Below, in pieces: positions 46,388 through 59,500 of a stretch of DNA of 64,000 nt (within the stretch, counting starts at the first letter, position 1; each line of letters opens with the position of its first letter). The stretch is from assembly GCA_029168955.1 (NCBI GenBank), contig JAPDOI010000370.1, forward strand, positions 124,001 through 188,000. The letters run 5' to 3'. The position numbers were made by a program, and so were the translations under genes. The stretch comes from Aplectana chamaeleonis. Its lineage: Eukaryota > Nematoda > Chromadorea > Rhabditida > Cosmocercidae. The notes beneath the pieces are model-generated. The model was given only the letters and a program-made list of their open reading frames with translations. It was not told where the DNA came from and made no database searches.

Positions 46388-47912
46388 CACAGAATCTCGG
46401 CTGCTAAAATCCGTTTTGAACATCATACAGTCGCAACATAGATTGGAGGGGGTTGGGCGCGCCGATCCAAAGCTGGAGGGGGAGCGCACCTCACAAGGAT
46501 CGATCACACCGCTACGCTCTATCCTGCTCAGAAAAAAAATTTGAAGGTAGTGAATTCTCAATCAGTTCTTTCGTGTCCGTTCCCCAAGGCATATCGGAGC
46601 TAACTCGATTATCGTCGGTACGAGTGGAGCTGAATCAGATTTTTTCGTTCTTCAGCATCATAGTTTTTTCCAAAGTTATTACAATGTTAGTGGGAGGAGG
46701 CTTCTTTCGAAATCGCCTGAAGTGTTCTAAGGGTCTCTTGACTTGGTCCGAATGTGAAAGAAGTGTGACCTTTCTTGGGATTCTGATGAGGTTAAATTTG
46801 GGTGTTCATTCAATCCACTGTAATCTCCTTTGTTCTTCAAAATTGCCGTATTCTGCGTCTTCTTTTTGCCGCTTGTATGAGTTGCTGTACTTCGGAATAG
46901 CTCAGAAGAAGACTCGGTGTGCTGGGATCGCTTTGGATATACATAGTTCGTAACACAATGTAGCCGTGAGCAGAGGCCTCGTGGAAGTAATTACCCACAT
47001 GCGCAGTTTTCTATATCTTTTTCCCTGGACTTTGACTCTTTTTGTTGTTCTGGTAGTCAGGAAATAGGTCGAGCTCTGCACATCACCCCCAGCTATATGG
47101 TGCGTGAATCCAGTGATGAGCCCCTCCTGCAAGTTCTATCCCTTCTTTGCTGTCTTGGTCTGACAAAGCTCGTGTTTAGGTCCGGAGGCAGCACAGCCAG
47201 TCGGTCTCATATGGCTTTCGCTGTGTGTTTGGGTTTAAAGTGAGTCGTCTAGAGGTTAGCGACAAATTGGCGGTGGTGAAGGTGGGGTGCGCTGTTCGTG
47301 CGTGAGTGCAAATGTATACGACGTTTGTCCAGTTTTTGGCCGCAACCCAATTTCGTCGCGCCTTCACTCACTTTCTAGATCTCGAAGTCGCGACGCTTTC
47401 CCCTCTGGCTGCTGCGGCCGCGGCGTGGCGATCATGGCCGTCCGCCGACGGCGTGTAATTCGCCGCGTCCGCGATATCTTTTTTGCGACCATGTTTTTCA
47501 GGCGAATCTATGCCATGCAAAACTGGTTGCTGGACTGTGCGCCTCGGCCATTGTGGCCTACTGTCCATTAGCTCTCTCTCTTCACATTGCTGCCAAAAGC
47601 CATTCACACATTACGTTTCTTATGTTAATGCCGTCTACTTCAATTACTCTTATTATCTTATGCCAATTTTTGCCCGATTTTTTTTGCGTAAAATTTTCAT
47701 GTTCTTCGCCATCGTCCACATCTGTGTCCAGGAGAGTGTTTATCTAATTCTATCCATCTTCAGTGGCAAACAAGACGACGCGAATAGATCTGCGCTGCTC
47801 AACGTAGGCGATGACCGCGCAGCTGCGCAGCGAATTTGCCTCTGCAACAATCCAAATTTAAGTTCAAAAGGTATTGAGTGTGGAACATTGCTCACCCAGT
47901 ACACATACCCTC
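46388..47912. other. No recognisable gene
   Basis: Longer frames at 46453-46953 (+) and 47483-48004 (+) have hydrophobic stretches but no identifiable domain or paired exons. GC-richer sequence lies around 47380-47480. Confidence 0.35.
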
Positions 47913-48703
47913 CAGGGGTGTGCGGAATTCTTTCAAAAAATTTCAGAAAACAGAAAATGGAGTTCGTCAGAAAATATAAACCAGAAAGGCTAAAACGGCC
48001 ATGAAACATAAAAATTTTCAGAAAGATATTGATTGCGTTTGAACATTTTTTCAAATGAAGCGAGAGTGTAATTCTGAACGCCCTCATTATACCTGTAATA
48101 GAATATCTACGAGACTGCACAAATGACATATAAGACCTTGGTAGTTGCAATGATACTTCAATGACGGGTAGGTCATCATTAAAGACACTCACTCTGAGAG
48201 ATTTAGCCGAGAAGTAGCCCACCAGGCTCCACGGGGATCCTGATGTGCTATTTTTATGATACTTCTTGGTTGTTTCCCAGATATTACGCTGCTGAAATCA
48301 TGTTGTTTACGAAATAGCCCCTAGAAGTAGCCGAGCAATAACCGAGAAGTGACAGTGACAGGCACACCGACACGCGACGCGGCCTTCATCGGCTCGCCGA
48401 GCAGTCACAGGGCCTCCGGCGGTTGGGCGGGGCCTCCTGGTGCTAGACGGGGCCCAAGTACCGCAAACTTGGGTAGTTGAACCGAAGGTGGTTGTCACAT
48501 CTAAATCATGCCTCAGGAATGCGTCGTGTACGTATACACCCCCTGGAGAACATTATTTGGCGACCTTTACGCGGTGAACATTATTTGGCGCCTATTTCTC
48601 GGCCATTTCGCGGTAACCAGCTACTTCGAGACGATTTCTCGGCTATCACGCAGGAAGCAGGCATTCATTTGCAATTTATTGACTCTTGATCGGGTGAAAC
48701 TCT

Positions 48704-48930
48704 TAGTAGTACGCAACCCCCTATATAGTACGCCAGCTAATAGGGGGTTGCATCCCAGGTCTGTAACCGGATTCAACCCCTCATTGTCAGCAGCAGCTGC
48801 TGTTAATACCCTGGGGTTAATTCCGAGCATGCCTTGGAATCATATACCGCTGTACCCAGCAGCTGCTGCTGACTTCGAAGGGTTGAGTTCGACGTCTGCC
48901 CTGAACCCCTATTGTGCCGAAGTACTACTG
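48704..48930. mobile_element. Palindromic element with AGTAGTAC ends and CAGCAGCTGCTG arms
   Basis: AGTAGTAC near 48705 and GTACTACT near 48922 are inverse. GTCAGCAGCAGCTGCTG (48786-48802) pairs with CAGCAGCTGCTGCTGAC (48857-48873). CAACCCCCTAT with ATAGGGGGTTG forms a third hairpin at 48714-48750. The ORF crossing it (48508-48972) is therefore not credible as a gene. Confidence 0.6.
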
Positions 48931-49156
48931 TACGAGTACGTGAGCAGGCTTCGAGATAAAGTCGGTTGTTGAGTTCTCTTCATGAGATTGCCGGTCTGGC
49001 CATCACAAAAACGAGAAAAGAGAAAAGTGGCAGGAAAAATGCACAAAAACAAGTTAAAAAGGGTAATTGGTGGGTGTGCGCCCGTCCTCAATTAGCAAGA
49101 TTTTCATAAATGCTGGTTTTTTCATACCCTACCTACATATGCTTCTGCGGAAGCGG

Positions 49157-49258
49157 TAAATGCCGCGGAAAATCAGTAGAAAAATGAGAAATCAGGTGTC
49201 TGGTGCCGTTATCAAACATCTGATTTCTCATTTTCTTCTGGTAATCCGCGGCATTTGA
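49157..49258. repeat. Hairpin with 43-bp arms
   Basis: The arms 49157-49199 and 49216-49258 share AAATGCCGCGGA, TCAG and AATGAGAAATCAG in inverse order, with a 16-nt loop. It could be a minimal MITE or yield a structured small-RNA precursor if transcribed. Confidence 0.7.
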
Positions 49259-50048
49259 CGGTTCGCAAAAATATAAATAGTGTGTAAGAGCGCGACGAAA
49301 GGCGGCAAAACAAGCATTTATGGGAATATAGTCACTTGTGGGAGGGCTGACTGCCACAATATCTTGCTCCTTAGCGTTTTTCCTCCGACTTTTCGACTAT
49401 TTTCACTTTTGTGATGACCAGATCTACCTTTCTATGAGGATAACACAACAACCGTTTTTATGGCGAACCCTGCCTTTAGCAGCAATCACAAAATTGAACA
49501 CAAACAAGAGCAAAGCCTCAAACTGCTAAATAAGCTGCACTGTTCCATAGAGCTAGTTTTCGTTGATTTTTTCTATTTCCGCTATTTTTTTCAGAAAACA
49601 GAAACAGAATGGTTAAAGCGGCCAGAAAACAGAAATCAGAAAACAGAAGTTTCCGCCCACCCCTGATCCCCATTTCTGCCTGTTCATTTCGCCTTTTGTA
49701 TAGGTGTGCTGAAATTACCCGCTTGGTATGTGAACATATTCATGATTTTGCTCTGTACTTCATTTGGCCCCCTACAGCGAAAATGCCTTTACAAAAAAGA
49801 CGCACAATCAGGAACAGCCGTCTGACATTTCGTATTTCCGAGGGTCGATAGTTGAGCACTATCGAGAATAAAATTGATGAATTTTAAACGAAAAGATGCA
49901 AGTAAACAGCTACTTATTTGAAAGTGGATATGTACTCCATGATGGGTCATACTACTTTATAATTAGATGAGAAGAAGAAAACTTCTGCTCCTCCTTTCTT
50001 ATTTATCAGAACTAAATGCTCGAGAATGTGGTTTTTCCAGCATTCAAA
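49259..50048. other. No recognisable gene
   Basis: Short ORFs only. A (CAGAAAACAGAAA)-rich stretch at 49580-49650 adjoins the hAT-like tip. Confidence 0.35.
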
Positions 50049-52410
50049 CCTGGGGTGGTAGTAATTGGGTGTGTTAAACGCGAGTTAACAGGAGTTAAAT
50101 TCGCGTTAAACGCGAGTTTAACCACACCAGAATGTAATGATAACTCTTGATAGTTAAGAGAGAACTCGCTCTAGTTTCACCCTAACATCCCCCAGTGGTA
50201 GGCCTCTTATACACTTCCAATGAAAACGCCTCGAAAAAGCGACAATTGTAACTTTTGTTACGAAAAATAGCCTTTTCAAAACGTTTTCAGGTCTGTTTTT
50301 TCTCTAAAATTCCGCCATGTGGCATCCTCGCGGTAAGTTCGCGTTTAACATACTCTCGCAGACAGCACGGAAATAGTGCTGAAATGCGAGAGGAACTGGC
50401 GGTTAACGAAAAACTCCTTCCGAGGTGTTTTTGGATGCGGTTAGCAAGATACAGTAGGAACAGTTTTGACCATCTATACTAAGGGCAAGTACGAGTTTAA
50501 TTAATGCAGAGGGTTAAGTTTGATAGCACTGTTAGCGATTTTGAACCAGGACGTCACCCTATCTTTAAAACTGAAAGGTGTTCCAAGGGAGAGTCTTTTA
50601 ACGGCTTCCGCCAGGGAAACGGGCGATGAGGGATCAAAACAAAGCAAGGATCATTGCTGAAACACGTTGGCCGTCTTCTGTGGTGGCACTAATCAATCCC
50701 TCCCAATGAGCTGTTAGCTGTTAATTTTTTGGCGAGCGCCGACACTTCTCCCGCTTTTGTTTATTTTTTTTCCGAAATTCATTCGCTTTGCTATTATCAG
50801 GTTAGTTTCATTTTCATAATTCATTGCATAGCACAGGCTATGAGGAGTATGCAGTAAATTATTTGCTTGCTCGCGTTTCGAACAGGTTTCCACAACTTTT
50901 TTAGTGCAAAAAAATGAAAATTTTGCAAGCCACTGATTTTCAAGTGATTTGATGCTTTAGTAATGATTAATCAGCATTAGTCGGGGCGTATCGGGCGAGT
51001 TTTGTGGGAAAGAAATGCGAACTTATTCCTTTAACCAACTGTATTTGTTCTTCTTTTTCTGCAAGATTCGAATACTCCTCTTTCATTGCCAGATCAGTGC
51101 CATCGTGGCCTCTTATTTTTTTGAGGGTCCATTTTTTACCTTGAAATATGTGTACAAAACCTTTTTCTTGCACGATGCGCATATGAGCGTGTAACAGTGT
51201 TTCTATATATTTTCAGCACTAACTGCGGGCGGGGGATTAGTTTCATTTTGAGAAGACGGCAAACACTTCACAAATTCAACTGCATCAATGACCGAAACCA
51301 CACCATTACCCCAATCTGGGACGCCAGACTTCAGTTGCACGCTTCCAAAAAAAAACACTTCAATTCTTATTCAAGAACGAAGATAGACTATCCAGTTTAT
51401 CATCATTCTTATAAGTTTTCAACTATCCATTTCAGTTGAATGCAGGACATTCTTCGAATTTATGCATTACTCGACGAGTTTCGAAATGTCTTTTTCGCAC
51501 CTAGCGTTACCTTCCCAAGAACACCTTGTAAATAATTCATCCAGAAATTTTTAAATTCTCAATCGCTCGAAATTTCCTTCCGATAAATTTTTTGTTTTTC
51601 AAAAAAACTTTTGTTTGAAAATATCAAAAAAAAAGTTAACAAAGTTACTACAAATGCAAACTTTTGTCAGATCACACGCAATTGATTGATTGAGGCTAAT
51701 GATTAAACTAACATGTCTTTTCGAGAGTGGTCCTGAAAACTCACGGAGCTCACAAAAAATTACGAGAATTAGGATTTACAAGGAAAATTTAAAAAATTAC
51801 ATTTTGATCGTGTTTCGAACAAGCAAAATATTACGAAGTTCCTTTTTAAAGCTCTTCCTAATGAATAAAATAAATAGCATCACTTTTATAACCTTTCCGA
51901 TCCCTCGTCTTTCCACCGTAGACGTCGTTCGTGTCCAAGTGTAGAAAATACTTATGCGGACGAAGGTCACGCATAATGTATGTGTAAGCAGAGGGCAGCT
52001 TTCGTTAAACCGGCAACAAACCGTGGCACCTATTTCGCGGTTCGTAGCCGGCCAGGAGGTGGCGGTTAATACGTGTTAATTTGGCGGCTCTACTGCATTT
52101 AATTCGCGGTATGTTGGCGGCTTGGAGGTGGCGGTTTATTCCCGGGGCCGAATTCATCAACGAGTGGGTTAGGGTAGCGGTAAAGGCGTCGGCACTTTTG
52201 ATGATTACCCGCAAGGGCAGCTCGTCTCGTAGCCGAGCGGTATCTCACTTGCCCCTGCCTCTTAGCTGGGTTAGAAGTGGGCACGACTGGTTAGCGATCT
52301 CCCGCTTGCGCAGGGTATTCATCAAAAGTGCCGACGCCTTTACCGCTACCCGAACCCGCGCGTTGATGAATTCGGCCCCCGGTTAACACACCATTTACTA
52401 CCACCCCTGG
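50049..52410. mobile_element. 2.4-kb element with CC(T/A)GGGGTGGTAGTAA terminal inverted repeats
   Basis: CCTGGGGTGGTAGTAATTGG (50049) and the inverse of the sequence ending TTTACTACCACCCCTGG (52410) match over about 30 bp, through GTGTGTTAA. The left tip is followed by a hairpin of TTAAACGCGAGTT words (50069-50131). A palindromic MITE (52141-52382) sits just inside the right tip. No transposase domain was recognised in any frame between. Confidence 0.55.
52141..52382. mobile_element. 242-bp palindromic MITE with 75-bp arms, tRNA-like loop
   Basis: The arms 52141-52216 and 52310-52382 share GGGCCGAATTCATCAACG, GGTAGCGGTAAAGGCGTCGG and CACTTTTGATGA in inverse order. The loop contains TAGCCGAGCGG, an A-box-like word of Leu/Ser tRNAs, but there is no proper B box. 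Non-coding. Confidence 0.75.
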
Positions 52411-53474
52411 TACCCTCAACTGTTTCAGTGAACGAAAATTGGAAGGGAATTGGCTCCACTTCATGTCGGGATTTACTGGGATTCATCGCGTGCCCTATGC
52501 GCGCTACGCCGCTTCCATCAACTTCCCCACCCAACCTTCTTGTCTTTCCCCTGTCTCCGCCTCTGTCTGCAATGGAACGAGTAATTTTCGCCCCGGATTC
52601 GAGAGCACGTACGATGTCCAGGCCATTAAAAAAGGGGAATGAACTGTTCTTTTATGTTGTTGATTTCTCTGTTTCTCATTGTGATGGTGCATATCGAGTG
52701 GAATATCGGAATGGCTCGAAATTTGAAATCTGACTTCGCTCTGACTAACTTGTTGCTTCTCTTCTGCTGCCTTCCCATTCTAGGCTTGAGATGATTAGAG
52801 TATCGTTTTTTTCTGCATGTGTTCGCTGATCTGTAGTTGACGTGAGAATTTGCATGGTCCTCTGGAATTGTCGAACAGATTTTCTCAGTGACCTATTGTT
52901 ATCCTGTTCTGAACTATTGTAGGATAACTACTTTTATGGTTGAAAGCAGTTTTTCCATCTATGCACCCACGCTTTCACTTATGATCGTGAGCATCAACAT
53001 CGTGGGCCTGATGTAGACGATTTGAGTTTCAGTTTGAAGTTCAATTTTGCACTTTGGATGTGTCAGTTGACCAGTGCTGCCAATCCTAACAGTCGCATCG
53101 CGATTGTCTCCACCTCCTGCGGCACTTTCATGTCAGCCAGTGAAACTTCCCCCACACACAATGAATTCGGGGTTTTGTCCTGCTTCTCCTCCCACTTTCT
53201 TCTTTGTGAAGGTATTGGAATTAAAGCCTAAGATTTATTCTTCGAATCACATTATGTATTTTATAACAATTTAAATATTAAACTAAGATTATAATTTGAT
53301 TTGCACATTATTCGTCTCGAGAATAGTTGTTCTTCCATACTTTCTGCGTTCCTAATAGTCCATCCGTTCGTGGCCTTTGTTGATGATTTGTGTAGCTGCT
53401 GATGATTCGCGTAGTTTATGGATTCCGAAGGCATACTGTAGGCTGAATCTTCTATCCGTATGTGGCTTTTTTAG
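52411..53474 (+). promoter_or_regulatory. Upstream region of the FLYWCH gene, ending in a splice acceptor
   Basis: The sequence directly before the ATG is GGCTTTTTTAG, a strong nematode 3' splice site. The transcript is therefore either SL trans-spliced here (the upstream DNA being outron) or cis-spliced to a 5' non-coding exon. No TATA box or other promoter element can be assigned with confidence. Confidence 0.4.
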
Positions 53475-53594
53475 ATGATAGGAATGGAAAAGGCTGGGTC
53501 ATCTGACCTTTCGTCCTCTTCCACAGAAACATCGGCGATTTCTCCTCTCAGTATGATCAGCATTCCTTCATCTCCGGATAAGGACAAGAAAAAA
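53475..53594 (+). CDS. FLYWCH gene exon 1 (residues 1-40)
   Basis: The ATG directly follows the acceptor TTTTTTAG. The exon ends AAGAAAAAA|GTGAGT, phase 0. It encodes [16 protein letters not shown] and a Ser/Pro-rich, presumably disordered tail ending DKDKKK. Confidence 0.75.
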
Positions 53595-56500
53595 GTGAGT
53601 TTTGCTTGCTGCTGCGTTCATTTCGCTCTCAGATCTGCTGGATCGTTAGGTGGGTTTTCGAAAAGATCGCGTTCAGTGGCTGAAGAATTAGGTTGAGATT
53701 GATTGACACTGCAATTTTCAATTGTGGATGAGAAAAATGCACAAGTGCAATACTTCTTTTCGTTGTGTACAACGTTCTTTTTCAAATTTGATTCTGTTTT
53801 TTCTCATTTTCTCAAATAAATAAAAAAATAAATTTAGTGATTGAATGCCTTTCATTTGCGAAATTCTCTAAGGTAAAAAAGGTTTGAAAGCTGTGCAGAT
53901 TATAGATTTTTTTGAAGAGTTCATCTATATATAAAGAATACTACATCAAATTTTACCAAACGTTCTAAAGCCTTCTGAACTTCCTGGAACCTGAAATTGC
54001 TCCCTCTTTCTTGAGGAGCGATCGCGGTTCCGCGTTCTTCACCTGCTCTTATGACAAGAGAATTCGTGACAAATTGGGCGCGATCCACGGTTTGCGTCAG
54101 AGTTTACGTTGCCTTCGCGCCAGGTCATCTCAAATGTAATATGGAACGCTTACGCGGTACGTGCACGACGCGCGGGCGTTGAGGAGTATGAAAGTTGCCC
54201 ACGCACTGTCCTTCTCGCAACCAAAGTCCTGTCCGCAACTTCTGTTGCATCACGCAACAGGATGCTTATCGTGCTGGAACCACTTGGTTACGGCACGATT
54301 CACCTCGCTACCATCACGTTTATGACGTGTCGCGTGATGCAACAGCCGTGGTCCGCAATTGCGGACTGGACCTCGGCTCCGAGAACGGCAGTAGATGGCA
54401 CCATCACGTTTTTACTAACAATTTGTCATAAAATTTAAACGCTAGCGACATTGAATTTCGGTAATGGAAAACCTCTCCATACAACGGGCTGAGCTATCAG
54501 TTTTCCAACTGCGATTTTCCGAGAAAGTTGGGATATGCCATGATTTTTCTTTGAAAAAACAAAACTATGGTGAGAGAGATGAACCCTTCAGTCGAATTAA
54601 GGTGTGTCTCTCAATGTTCATTCTACTCAAGCGACGTTTGGGGAACTCGTTACAAAAAGTTCGCTAGGTAGTTCTACCGCCATTTTTTGTTTTGAGTCTC
54701 CCGATAATCACGGGATCACCTCGGCCAAGAGATCTCGCCGATCTGATTCCGTGTCTGTTCGCTGCGTGGGTAATGTTCGGCACGCCATTTGCCCTCTGTC
54801 CGACTGGTGCTACTACCTTCATAAAGTGATAATAATTATGCACTTACGCCAAAAACACTAGCGCTCAATCGTCTATTTGGTTGGAACAGAGAGAATGCCG
54901 GCGCTAGCGTTTTAGAGGGTGAGCTTAATGGTCCCTTACTTAGACGTGGGCTAGTTACGCATTTACATGTCGGAAAAGCAGTAAATCGTGCATCGTATGT
55001 GTCGCGGGTTATCAGACATATCAGACATGAATGTATAAACGGCCGCGATCCGACCGCCTTTTCTAATGAACCCCGACCTACGAATTTGCGTTGGCCCGCG
55101 GTCTTACCGGAACTGCAAGAGCTGCCCTCGATCCGATCGACGAATTCACTTCGTTCCGCGATTGGCCTCCGGTCCGAGGGAAAGTAGTGAGTACGGCTCA
55201 CAGCATCCAGTCTTTTGTAGAGAAATGAGGCAAGCCAGCCGACCACCACACTGTTTGCAGGGAATTACATACTTGATGTGTACCGCGACTCAACCTCTCA
55301 CGCTGCCCTTAGATGGGCAATTTCCAGCAGGTAGCTTGATTGTACTGTGATTTAGGTCCCGTTTGTGCGCTACAATCCTGATATACCTCAAATCGTCACG
55401 TCTTTCAAAGGCTATCAGAAATTAATGTTTCAAGGATATAGATATAATATTTATCAGGTAAATTCGGGGGGATCCCCAGTGAGCTATCGATTTATATTGT
55501 CACCAGCAGCGGAGCTGTGTGCCTCGGTGAAATATAACTGGTTGTAAGGATGTTTCGATGAAAAAGCGACCGCTCCTTGCTGTGGTAATCGAAATCAGCA
55601 GCTTGCTTGAAATGCCCCAGAGCTTATATTCTAGATTTTTTCTTGCAGTAGTAGTATGAGATCAACTTTAAACTACAGGTGATGCCAGAGCGTAATTTCA
55701 AATCGTGGCGATGCGTGTGTGCAAAGAAGATCCCGGATAATGGGTCATGGTGTAAATGCCGAGCCGAAACCACAATGGATGATCAGAAAGCGGTCACAAA
55801 AGGCGAGCACAACCATCCGCCGAAGCATCTCTTGGCGGAGCTCGAATTCATCAAGGTATGTAACTTCGAAATTTTAATGCTAACTTCTTGGATTGGTTTG
55901 ATTTTTGATTCCCCATAGTCTTTTCTCTACTATCAGTCAGAGGTGTGTCATGCAGTCCTGTGATTATTGCTTGACCAACACCGTCAGGTGACACATGGCT
56001 GGCCTCGTGCCAGCACATCATCTGGATTGTCTGCAATCTCACGGCAGAAACACCTGGTGAAACATATACTTGCACCACATCCAGTAATCTGGAGGAGACT
56101 TTGACCTCACTGCGATTAATCATGGAGAAGATATCCCGATCACCGCGTGTTCCCCCGAGATCTTTGCCCACCTCACGCACTTTCCTGTAGTTGTTTTGCA
56201 TTTGTACTGCGTTTATGCTGTGACAGCAATTCGATAGACGGGGAAGGGGAGGGATGAAAAAGATTTTTGGAGAACGATAAATCAGATTCCAAATGCGCAT
56301 ACCAGGAATTGTGTGCCCAATTCAGTAATTATCAGTTTCACGTGGATGACTTGTGAAGACAACTACGCACATAAATGCAACTTTCACATATCTGAATTTT
56401 TCTGTCCTTACTTCGTTATAGTTGAGGATTATACAAAGCTATTCCAAACATATCCTGGTTAGTGTATAAACTCGCAGAATTCAGAATTTTGGTATTTTTC

Positions 56501-59500
56501 GCATTTCACACTCGGCATTTCCTGTAATTAAGCCCCAACCATTTTGAAGAGGTTTAAATTGAATCTGTTCCCTTCATGACAACCCATTCATTTGTCTCCT
56601 TCAAATTTTGTCATGGGATATTATTGAGACCTGCGTCGATTTTTTAGTTCCTTTCTCCTTCTGTTCAGTATTTCATTCAGTTTAATTCAAAACTATTCAT
56701 AATGATTGAGGGAAAAGTTCGCAAATTGTGGAATACATATTTCTTGTAACCTCGAACCAGTTCGAAAGCCTTATTGAATGTTTGCTCTGAGCTTTCAACA
56801 AAAATCACCAACGCGCTCACGGAGTGTGCAAGAGGAGCCCACCGTTTTTCTTTTGAACTTCCCAACTTTCCCGAACATTCTTTTCTTTTTATATTGTAAG
56901 TGTCCAGTTCAACTGCTCGCACAGGCTGACGTACATAGGGTTCGCGAAATCATTTTGGTCTGATGAATTGTCGGGACTGCGATGGTAGATCACCCCGCGC
57001 GAATCGGAACCCCATTCTCTTGTGAGGCCGCCAATCCCGCACCGCCAGACGTCTGGTCCATGCGTCAGACTAAAATGAAAACGGAAACATGATACATACC
57101 CTCTGGTTCCGGGCCTGATTTAGTGTGTGCATTTGCGGACTTGCGTCGTGGGGGCTCGACGCATCGCTTTCGTACGAGCTTCCGCGCCCGCCCCCCCATC
57201 AGCTGATCATGCTGGATTTACCTTGCTTTTTTCTTGACTCTCACTTCTTTCTCACCTCGTACGAAAGCGATGCGTCGCGCCCCACGACGCAAGTCCGCAA
57301 TTGCACACACTAAATCAGGCCCGGAACCAGAGGGTAACTATTCCTCACAGTCGTGATTCGCTGCGCGAAGCGAGAGACGTCGACACTTCGACCTTGAGGA
57401 GAATTCTAAATTCAATTTCAGAATTTGTCGGGACTTTGACATGTCAATCATTTAGTGCCTTACATTTGCTGTCCAGTAAACAAAATAGAGCTTAATTACA
57501 TAAGATGCGGTAATGTGTCCAGGTATCTGCAATCAGCATGGATCCTTATGAGGCTTTGCGTTCCCTATCTGAGATTAGCGCAAACACGGTGCACCTATGG
57601 TATAGCATACGGCTCGGAGTTTCCGCCCACCCTTAATAGTGAACGCAAAGCCTGATTAGGATCCATGCCGACGTTAAAGGCATCGTACACGATGAAAATC
57701 ATACATGGGTTTTTGACGTTTTCGTGTTGTTATACCCCTATAGTGACTAAAGGTTGCGAAAAGCCTCCTCAAAAACGTCAACTTTTCAAGAAAAACCTAT
57801 TTCAAGAAAGCTCAAAACAAATTTGAAGTTCCCACTGACAACAACCTGGGATAGTTGCGCGAAGTACCCAAAGAACAGTTCAACGATTCGTTCCTTGGCG
57901 CAGCGTTGGAAGCAATTCACCGAGGACGCCATTCAGACGAGCGATAATTTTTTTCCCGCGCAACGTGAAAAAGGGTTACTAACCTTAATTTGCCAACAGC
58001 TGCTTTCGATCGACGTCGTGCGTGAAATCGAGTGGCGTGTCCATTGCGCCCTACGAGGCGTCAACGCACGATCGCCGTCAGCGACCAGTGTTTTATTCCT
58101 TGTAACAACGTATCGACCCCGAGGCCGACTCCCCAAACCCAGGAAGCCCGTTTGAGGTTAGCAAATCTTCATTCAAAGGCGATTTTGAAACTCCAGACTT
58201 CCTGAGTGACATTGTTATGACCCACTAGTCCGACTGAACGCTAAAGCTGGAATTCGGTTTTCATCGTGTACGATGCCTTTAAAGGCACAGTACACCCTCA
58301 GATATGAATTTTGTGATTTTCATTTGTTTGTGTAGTAGACCCCTTCTCTATGCCACCTGCCAAGTGCGAGATCTCAATTCCTCCAAATAAGCGAGATATA
58401 AGCGACCACCACAGGCCCGACCCCCTTGGCTCACCACCACAGGCCCGACCCCCTAACAGATTTTCGAACTCGATAGCGACTCGATGGATGGATGAATTCC
58501 AACAAGTCGTCGTTCTTCAGTCCATTGCCGGTCTATCTCCTCATCCTGTTTTGCTTGCGTGCAGCGATTGCGAATGAAGAGAAGTACAGGCCTAAGACAA
58601 CTCGTCCACGAAATTTTTTGCCCCCAAAATGCAGGCATTTTCAAGAAGCTATATCTCCGTCCGTAAGGGGTCTTGGACGATTCCAGAGATAGCATTGTGA
58701 TCGGAGAGTGGCTCTCTCCAAGATAAGCATGAAATCTGAAAAATAATTTTTTTGGTGTCCTGTGCCTCTAAGTGGAAAACGATTCTGCTTAGTCATCTAA
58801 GTTTTTGAAGTGGGTCGAAATGCGGAGACTCATACATGAAGAGTTGAAATTTCGTCTAGCGAATTGATTATCATTTTCACCTTTTTCTATCTAATTTCAA
58901 GCTGTATTAGTCGTCTGTATTCTGTTCTGCACTATTTTGCATACCAGAATTTTATCGTCAAGTAATGGGGAACATTTGGACATGAGAAAATCGTTTTCAA
59001 ATACTGTTTTGTACATATGCATAGCACACATTTTATGATAGAGCGACTTCGGATATTCGAAACCGCCTTAACGGCACCGTACGCGCAAAAACCCGTATAC
59101 CATTTTTTGTGTGTTTTTGCACAGGCGATTCTCTGACCTACAGAATAAGAGCGGAAAGGCTCCACAAAAGCATCAACTTTCGCAAAAAAACTCGTTTTAA
59201 AACGTCTCGCATTATTCATTTCCCACCCCTCCGTCAATTTCAGTGTGTCTGGTGCAATACGTCGAAAGTTCTTTTCGAAAACGTCGGATGTGTTTTTTGC
59301 TGTAAACTTTTTATGTGGGTGAATATCTCTTGCCTTTTGTTCACTGGAACTTAATATAAAAAAAGAAGTATCCATTGGTCAAGTTTGGATGTTAGAATTT
59401 CCCGAATGAAAAAATCCAAATGGTGAATCATTTGCGCCTGTGATGGCGCTTCTGTTCCTTGTGCTAGATGATTGGTGGAAACTGGTGGCGGATCGTCATT

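Larger units (their letters stand above)
47913..49670. mobile_element. Two hAT-like tips in inverse orientation (uncertain single element)
   Basis: CAGGGGTGTGCGGAATTC at 47913 and TTTCCGCCCACCCCTG at about 49655-49670 look like inverted hAT termini, each next to CAGAAAACAGAAA-rich sequence. The 8-bp flanks do not match, so they may be two separate fragments. Two palindromic elements lie between (48704-48930 and 49157-49258). Confidence 0.3.

Noticed and set aside
48508..48972. 154-residue plus-strand ORF
   Set aside because: Runs through nested hairpins (CAGCAGCTGCTG arms), so the coding appearance comes from the repeat.
52215..52270. Candidate Leu/Ser tRNA (TAGCCGAGCGG)
   Set aside because: No B box or paired arms. 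The word lies in the loop of a palindromic MITE.
55066..55350. Possible extra exon of the FLYWCH gene upstream of exon 2
   Set aside because: Exon 1 joins exon 2 directly in frame. This frame has no domain and no matching splice phase was found.
57754..58155. 133-residue ORF inside the FLYWCH intron
   Set aside because: Falls entirely within a TTAA-flanked element. No domain and no splice-compatible join to the gene.
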